Positions 58,975 through 64,000 of a stretch of 64,000 nt of DNA are shown in pieces. Source of the DNA: Burkholderia sp. TSV86 (GTDB lineage Bacteria > Pseudomonadota > Gammaproteobacteria > Burkholderiales > Burkholderiaceae); the NCBI RefSeq assembly GCF_001522865.1, contig NZ_LOWB01000015.1, positions 1 through 64,000 on the forward strand, read 5' to 3'. The notes under the pieces were generated by a model. The model saw only the letters and a list, made by a program, of their open reading frames with translations. It made no database searches and was not told the DNA's origin. A program made the position numbers and the translations under genes. Within the stretch, counting starts at the first letter, position 1; each line of letters begins with the position of its first letter.

Positions 58975-59913
58975 TCACTTCAGGCTATAGCCGAACGCAG
59001 CCGCGAAGCGTGCATTGATTTCCTCGCGGGTCGGCGTATAAGTCTGTGGGCCCTGATGGGCGATTTTCAGCGAGCCCATCAAGCTGGCGAGGCGCCCCGT
59101 CGTTGCCCAATCGAAGCCTTGCTCGATGCCGTACAGCAAGCCGCCGCGGAATGCGTCACCGCAGCCCGTCGGATCGACGATACGCTCGGCAGGAACGGAG
59201 GGAATCTGCTCTTCGCCATCGCGATGGCGGATCGTTGAGCCATGCTCGCCGCGCGTGATGATGAGCGCCTGGACCCGGCTGGCGATTTCGTCTTCGGACC
59301 AGCCTGTTTTGTCGGACACCAGCTTGGCTTCGTAATCGTTGACAGCGACATACGTCGCAAGTTCAATGCTGCGACGCAGCGTCGCACCGTCAAAAAGGGG
59401 CAAACCCTGGCCTGGATCGAAGATGAACGGCACGCCGGCCTTCGCGAGCTCCTCCGTGTGCTGGACCATTCCTTCGAAGCCGTCCGGTGCGACGATCGCG
59501 AGTTTGATGCCGCGCGCTTCGCCGGCGTGGTTCACGTGCGATTGCATCATCGCGCCGGGGTGGAATGCGGCGATCTGGTTGTTGTCGAGATCGGCCGTGA
59601 TCATCGCCTGAGCGGTGTACGTATCCGGCAGTACCCGGACGTATTCGCGCGACAGACCGAGCGCGTCGAGGCGCTCGAGGTATGGCTGAGCGTCGATCGC
59701 GCCGAGCGTGCCCATCATCCGCGCATCGCCGCCCAGCAGGTGCAGCGCATATGCGATGTTGCTCGCGCAGCCGCCGAATTCGCGGCGCATCGTCGGCACG
59801 AGAAAGCTCAGGTTGATGAGATGCAACTGGTCGGGCAGGAGGTGCTCGCGAAAGCGCCCCTGGAAGGTCATGATGTTGTCGTAGGCAATCGAGCCGCAGA
59901 TCAGCGTAGCCAA
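58975..59913 (-). CDS. PfkB-family nucleoside (adenosine-type) kinase
   Basis: A 312-residue ribokinase-superfamily enzyme. The N-terminal glycine pair in REFGGCASNIAYALHLLGG contacts the sugar. The C-terminal signature DPTGCGDAFRGGLLYG contains the anion hole and catalytic aspartate. It resembles the broad-specificity nucleoside kinase described from Burkholderia thailandensis more than a true ribokinase, so I favour nucleoside phosphorylation (inosine, guanosine, adenosine). Substrate is inferred. It is 23 bp upstream of the lipoprotein gene on the same strand. Confidence 0.82.
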   Translation of the reverse strand: MATLICGSIAYDNIMTFQGRFREHLLPDQLHLINLSFLVPTMRREFGGCASNIAYALHLLGGDARMMGTLGAIDAQPYLERLDALGLSREYVRVLPDTYTAQAMITADLDNNQIAAFHPGAMMQSHVNHAGEARGIKLAIVAPDGFEGMVQHTEELAKAGVPFIFDPGQGLPLFDGATLRRSIELATYVAVNDYEAKLVSDKTGWSEDEIASRVQALIITRGEHGSTIRHRDGEEQIPSVPAERIVDPTGCGDAFRGGLLYGIEQGFDWATTGRLASLMGSLKIAHQGPQTYTPTREEINARFAAAFGYSLK

Positions 59914-60005
59914 GTTGGGCGTTCCTGTGAGAGAGGTGGACGGGCGCGGCCGCGCACCGGTGCGCGCAGTGGGCGTGCCGGCGGCGCGTGGCTGTTCGGC
60001 GGCGC

Positions 60006-60509
60006 TTATTTCAGTACGGCGAGTGCCGCGTCGTAGTTCGGCTCGTTCTTGATTTCGCCGACGAGTTCGGCATGCGTGACTTTGTCCTGCTCGTCGAGCA
60101 CGACGACGGCGCGCGCGGTTAGGCCGTTCAGTGGGCCGCTCGTCACGTCCACGCCGTATGCGTTGGCGAACGCGCGGCCGCCGCGGAACGTCGACGCGGT
60201 AACGACGTTCGCGAGGCCTTCAGTCGTGCAGAAGCGGGACGCCGCAAACGGCAGGTCCGCCGAGACGACGATGACGACCGTGTTGTCGAGCTTGCTCGCC
60301 GCTTCGTTGAATTTGCGGGTCGACGTCGCGCAAGTCGGCGTGTCGAGGCTCGGGACGATGTTCAGCACCTTGCGCTTGCCGGCGAAGCTCGCCAGCGTCA
60401 GATCGGCGAGATCCTTGCCGACCAGCTTGAAGTCGGGCGCTTGCGAGCCGACGGACGGGAACGTGCCGGCGATGTCGATCGGATTGCCACCCAGCGTCAC
60501 TTTGCTCAT
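60006..60509 (-). CDS. tpx: Thiol peroxidase (lipid hydroperoxidase) Tpx
   Basis: A 167-residue atypical 2-Cys peroxiredoxin with peroxidatic C60 (SLDTPTC) and resolving C94 (ASRFC), the spacing typical of Tpx. It reduces alkyl hydroperoxides with thioredoxin and is often periplasmic in Gram-negatives, although no signal peptide is visible here. The ATG at 60509 follows GGAG. The frame is open 72 bp upstream without similarity. This is the second peroxiredoxin in the window. Confidence 0.95.
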   Translation of the reverse strand: MSKVTLGGNPIDIAGTFPSVGSQAPDFKLVGKDLADLTLASFAGKRKVLNIVPSLDTPTCATSTRKFNEAASKLDNTVVIVVSADLPFAASRFCTTEGLANVVTASTFRGGRAFANAYGVDVTSGPLNGLTARAVVVLDEQDKVTHAELVGEIKNEPNYDAALAVLK

Positions 60510-60587
60510 GTTCGTACTCCAAATATGTGCGCCGTAGCGGCGCACGGGTTGACGAGTGTCGCGCCGCGAGCGGCGCGCCATGTTGCG

Positions 60588-62117
60588 TTACGGATAAAAA
60601 ATCTGCACGCGGAAATTCGATGCGGCCACGCCGGCGGTCTCGATCTTGACGACCATCGTTTGCGTTGCGCCGGCGGGCAGACCCGCTTCGATGGGCGTGC
60701 CGGGGCGCGCATAGTCGAGCGGGGAGAGCACGCGGCGCGTGGTGATGTTGTTTGCCTCGTCGAGCAGCGTCAGTTCGATCGACGGATACGCGAGCGCGAC
60801 CCGGTAACGATTCGTGAGCGGCATTTTCAGCTCGAGCGTCTGGGGGCCGTCGAGTTGGCGCAAGTCCGACGCATCGAGCCGCAAACCGTCGATTGCGCGC
60901 GGCGGCGTGACGGCGCAGCCCAACTGTGCGCAGGCCGCGCTGAAGAGCGGCTGCGTCGAGGGCCAGTAGATCATCAGCGTTTCGCGTTGCCACCAGGCGA
61001 TTTGCGCGACGAGGAGCGCGGCGAGCACGATGGCGGCGGCGACGCCGAGCGCGTGCGCGAAGCCGCCGCGCATCGCGCCGGCGCGCGTTTCGCGGGTGAG
61101 CGCGAAGTGCTCGCGGTTGTCGGGTTCGGGCGATGCCGCGAACGGTTCAGCCGTTGCGGCGGCGGGTGCGCTGAAATGCGGCTCGTGGCCAGGATGCGCG
61201 CTGGCTGGTGCGGACGACGCCGATGCCGCGGCGGAAGATACGAGCACAGGCTCGATCGAGTGTGGGCGCTGGGTGTCGGAGGCGTCGGCGGGCGTGGTGT
61301 GCAAAGCAGCGGTGGAGGCGGGGGGGCGGGACGGCTCGCGCGCATCGGCGGATGTATTGTCGTCCGCGCGGCGCTCCGGCGGTGCCGGTGCAGTTTCGTT
61401 GGTGGTGGCGTGATTGGCCGTCTCACCGCTACCCATTGCCTGGCGGTTTGAAGCAGAACCGTTCGTGGCGCAGAGACTCGATGCCGAGCGGTTCGATTCA
61501 AGGTGGTCTGCCGGCGAAGCGCTTGCAGTCGCAGTGCCGCTTGCCGCCGGATCGCCGGTCGCCAAGCCGCAAGCGGCTTCGGATGCGCGATTCGCGATGG
61601 CCGCGCCGGGCGGCGCGCCCTGGATGTTCGGGATCGGACCGTTTGCCGTCGTACTGCCCGCAGCTTCCCCTTTTGCAACCACGCGGCTCGCCGCCGCACC
61701 GATGCTCGCGCTCGTTACCTGCAACTCCGGTTCGACGTTGCCGTCGAGCCACGGCGCGCGCATGTCCCACGCGTGTGGCGCGAAGTCGCGATGACCGGCT
61801 TCGAGCAGTACGTGCCCGGGCGACGTGGCGGCAAAGAGGCGAGGCGGCTTGGCGGGCGCCGCGCCGCGCTCGGCTTCGGCCGCCAGCGCGGCGGCGACGG
61901 CCGGTTCGTCGGACACGAGCGAGCACGTCGCGTCGAACACCTGCTGGCAATGCCCGCAACGCACCAAGCCGCCGCGCAGCGCGAGCTGTTCGCGCTGTAG
62001 CCGGAAGACGGTTTCGCAATGAGGGCAGCGCGCCGCGAGGCGCGCGTGCGCCGGCGTCTGGCTGCCCCAAGCGCGCCGACTGTCTTCTTCGGGGGACGAC
62101 GAACGAAGTGAGTTCAT
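60588..62117 (-). CDS. MJ0042-type zinc-ribbon and DUF3426 membrane protein
   Basis: A 509-residue protein with three parts. An N-terminal zinc ribbon has C31, C34, C54 and C57 in CPHCETVFRL and RCGHCQQVFDA. A roughly 280-residue stretch (about 70-350) rich in Ala, Ser, Thr and Pro looks disordered. A single transmembrane helix at about 355-377 precedes a C-terminal DUF3426 domain, predicted outside the cytoplasm. The architecture recurs next to prmA in betaproteobacteria. Function is unknown. The start at 62117 has no strong ribosome binding site. Confidence 0.82.
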   Translation of the reverse strand: MNSLRSSSPEEDSRRAWGSQTPAHARLAARCPHCETVFRLQREQLALRGGLVRCGHCQQVFDATCSLVSDEPAVAAALAAEAERGAAPAKPPRLFAATSPGHVLLEAGHRDFAPHAWDMRAPWLDGNVEPELQVTSASIGAAASRVVAKGEAAGSTTANGPIPNIQGAPPGAAIANRASEAACGLATGDPAASGTATASASPADHLESNRSASSLCATNGSASNRQAMGSGETANHATTNETAPAPPERRADDNTSADAREPSRPPASTAALHTTPADASDTQRPHSIEPVLVSSAAASASSAPASAHPGHEPHFSAPAAATAEPFAASPEPDNREHFALTRETRAGAMRGGFAHALGVAAAIVLAALLVAQIAWWQRETLMIYWPSTQPLFSAACAQLGCAVTPPRAIDGLRLDASDLRQLDGPQTLELKMPLTNRYRVALAYPSIELTLLDEANNITTRRVLSPLDYARPGTPIEAGLPAGATQTMVVKIETAGVAASNFRVQIFYP

Positions 62118-62164
62118 GTTAGCCGGGCCGCCAGCTAAGCCGTTAGGGTTGGACTGCGCCTATT

Positions 62165-63067
62165 CTAATGGCTTTCGCGCCGTGTTCCGGCGAGGCAGAC
62201 CCAACCTTCGTGTTCGCGCCAGACGGCGATGTCGAGATAGCGCGCATAGGCGCTCGCGACTTCGTCCGCTTGCCGCGCGAGCACGCCAGACAGCGCGAGC
62301 CGTCCGCCCGGCTTCACTTTCGACGCGAGCATCGATGCCATCAGCTTCAGCGGATTCGACAGGATATTCGCGACGACGATATCGAATTCGCTGTCGGGGC
62401 AAGCGTTGGGCAGGCCATAGACGACCTCGGCGCGGTTGCGCGCGCTGTTCTGGCGCGCGGCTTCGACAGCTTGAGGGTCGATGTCGATGCCGGTCACGCT
62501 GCCCGCGCCGCATTTCTTCGCGAGAATCGCGAGGATGCCGGAGCCGCAGCCGTAATCGAGGACCGACTGCCCCGGTTGCACCGTTTGTTCGAGCCACTCC
62601 ATGCAGAGACGCGTCGTCGGGTGGCTGCCCGTGCCGAATGCGAGGCCGGGATCGAGTTCGAGTACGAGCGCTTCGGGTTCTGGCGCATCATGCCAAGACG
62701 GCACGACCCAGATTCGTTCGCCGATATGGATCGGATCGAATTGCGATTGCGTCAGCCGTACCCAATCCTGATCCTCGACGTCGCGCACGTCGAAGCGCGG
62801 CGTCTTGGCGAGGCCGATTTCATTCGCGGCGGCGGCAAGCAGCACGGCGGGGTCGTGCGTCGCGTCGACGAGCGCGACCACGCGCGAGCGCTGCCACGCG
62901 GTGCGCTCCGGCACGAGGCCCGGCTCGCCGAAGAGCGGCTGTTCATCCGGCGTATCGGCGTCGGCGTCCTCGACGGACACCGACAGCGCTCCCAGCTCGA
63001 CGAGCGCGTCGGACAACGCCTCCGCGTGCTCGCGCGGCAGCTCGACGACGAGTTCCCGGTAACTCAT
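62165..63067 (-). CDS. prmA: Ribosomal protein L11 methyltransferase
   Basis: A 300-residue SAM-dependent methyltransferase that trimethylates ribosomal protein L11. The N-terminal substrate-recognition domain starts [35 protein letters not shown]. The catalytic domain has [12 protein letters not shown] and the NILSNPL motif. Its ATG at 63067 overlaps the accC stop by an ATGA junction. The frame runs further upstream within accC, but that part is an overlap only. accB-accC-prmA is a conserved order. Confidence 0.96.
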   Translation of the reverse strand: MSYRELVVELPREHAEALSDALVELGALSVSVEDADADTPDEQPLFGEPGLVPERTAWQRSRVVALVDATHDPAVLLAAAANEIGLAKTPRFDVRDVEDQDWVRLTQSQFDPIHIGERIWVVPSWHDAPEPEALVLELDPGLAFGTGSHPTTRLCMEWLEQTVQPGQSVLDYGCGSGILAILAKKCGAGSVTGIDIDPQAVEAARQNSARNRAEVVYGLPNACPDSEFDIVVANILSNPLKLMASMLASKVKPGGRLALSGVLARQADEVASAYARYLDIAVWREHEGWVCLAGTRRESH

Positions 63068-64000
63068 GACGCTGCTTCTTCCGGCGCGTGCTGCTGCCGC
63101 TGCGCGAGGCGGTGCTCGAGATAATGGATGCTGGTGCCGCCTTCGACGAACTTCGAGTCGAGCATCAATTCGCGATGCAGCGGGATGTTGGTCTGGATGC
63201 CTTCGACCACCATTTCCGACAGCGCGATCCGCATCCGGTTGATTGCCTGCTCGCGCGTCGCGCCGTAGGCGATCAGCTTGCCGATCATCGAATCGTAATT
63301 GGGCGGCACGAAGTAGCCGTTGTACACGTGCGAATCGACACGGATGCCGGGGCCGCCCGGGGTATGCCACGACGTGATCCGGCCTGGCGACGGCGTGAAT
63401 TTGAACGGGTCCTCGGCGTTGATCCGGCATTCGATTGCGTGGCCGCGGAACTGGATATCGCGCTGGCGGATCGACAGCTTTTCACCGGCCGCGATCTTGA
63501 TCTGCTCCTGCACGATGTCGACGCCGGTGATCAGCTCCGTCACCGGATGCTCGACCTGCACGCGCGTGTTCATCTCGATGAAGTAGAACTCGTTGTTTTC
63601 GTACAGGAATTCGAACGTGCCCGCGCCGAGGTAACCCATCTTCTTGCACGCGTCCGCGCAGCGGTCACCGATCCGGTCGATCAGGCGGCGCGGGATGCCG
63701 GGCGCGGGGGCTTCCTCGATCACCTTCTGGTGGCGGCGCTGCATCGAGCAGTCGCGCTCGCCCAGCCACAGCGCGTTGCGGTGCGAGTCCGACAGCACTT
63801 GAATCTCGATGTGGCGCGGGTTTTCGAGGAACTTCTCCATATAGACCTGCGGATTGCCGAACGCGCGGCCCGCTTCCTCGCGCGTCATGTTGACCGCGTT
63901 GACGAGCGCCGCCTCGGTGTGGACGACGCGCATCCCGCGCCCGCCGCCGCCGCCCGCCGCCTTGATGATCACCGGATAGCCGATCGAGCGCGCGATCTTC
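63064..64000 (-). CDS. accC: Acetyl-CoA carboxylase biotin carboxylase subunit (N-terminus outside the window)
   Basis: The C-terminal 312 codons of an ATP-grasp biotin carboxylase, running off the right edge. The first codons seen encode [27 protein letters not shown], which holds the glycine-rich ATP-binding loop, so roughly the first third is missing. Also visible are the catalytic region [16 protein letters not shown] and the C-terminal biotin carboxylase domain. It carboxylates biotin on AccB in fatty acid synthesis. Overlaps prmA by four bases. Confidence 0.95.
   Translation of the reverse strand, partial: KIARSIGYPVIIKAAGGGGGRGMRVVHTEAALVNAVNMTREEAGRAFGNPQVYMEKFLENPRHIEIQVLSDSHRNALWLGERDCSMQRRHQKVIEEAPAPGIPRRLIDRIGDRCADACKKMGYLGAGTFEFLYENNEFYFIEMNTRVQVEHPVTELITGVDIVQEQIKIAAGEKLSIRQRDIQFRGHAIECRINAEDPFKFTPSPGRITSWHTPGGPGIRVDSHVYNGYFVPPNYDSMIGKLIAYGATREQAINRMRIALSEMVVEGIQTNIPLHRELMLDSKFVEGGTSIHYLEHRLAQRQQHAPEEAAS

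Overview
The window reads as a stretch of the main chromosome of a Burkholderia-type betaproteobacterium. The basis is high GC with strong GC3 bias, a Burkholderia-style general porin, the gene order and protein features of the cell-division cluster, an AlgP/H1-like histone gene, and the conserved runs argJ / DUF815 ATPase / Nudix / yacG / zapD / coaE / pilDCB and nrdA-nrdB. Genus is a confident inference; species is not decidable here. No insertion sequence, integrase, phage module, CRISPR array or rRNA operon was seen.

Layout. (1) 1-6530: a terminator from an upstream gene, a cytoplasmic molybdopterin oxidoreductase, the long-chain acyl-CoA ligase fadD, a convergent porin gene and coq7 for ubiquinone synthesis. 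(2) 6800-24291: the complete division and cell wall (dcw) cluster in canonical order (mraZ, rsmH, ftsL, ftsI, murE, murF, mraY, murD, ftsW, murG, murC, ddl, ftsQ, ftsA, ftsZ). Seven junctions are 4-base ATGA stop/start overlaps, and four repeats spaced exactly 10 bp lie upstream of mraZ. (3) 24475-29924: a peroxiredoxin, lpxC, a convergent dciA-like gene and secA. (4) 30149-38141: argJ, a DUF815 ATPase overlapping a Nudix hydrolase, then on the minus strand yacG, zapD, coaE and the type IV pilus genes pilD, pilC and pilB. (5) 38248-44233: a CorC-type CBS protein, tRNA-Pro(CGG), a polyprenyl diphosphate synthase, then rplU, rpmA, obgE and proB. (6) 44270-52295: a CNP1-like lipoprotein, rppH, proS, a MarC protein, a hypoxanthine phosphoribosyltransferase, ffh, and a three-gene set of CcsA-like protein, PP0621-like protein and ampD. 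(7) 52400-64000: class Ia ribonucleotide reductase nrdA/nrdB behind a paired NrdR operator, an H1-like histone gene, then a minus-strand run of glycine-zipper lipoprotein, PfkB-family nucleoside kinase, tpx, a zinc-ribbon/DUF3426 protein, prmA and the start-truncated accC.

Functionally most of the window is envelope growth and division (peptidoglycan precursors, divisome, lipid A commitment step, Sec translocation, muropeptide recycling) with translation, nucleotide and redox housekeeping genes. Nothing amounts to a new multi-gene system. The observations most worth checking are regulatory or architectural: the mraZ operator repeats, the helically phased NrdR boxes, hairpins ahead of nrdB and ftsZ, a perfect 28-bp palindrome after dciA, an expandable 15-bp repeat in the histone gene, a PilB without the usual N-terminal domain, and several conserved but little-understood proteins.
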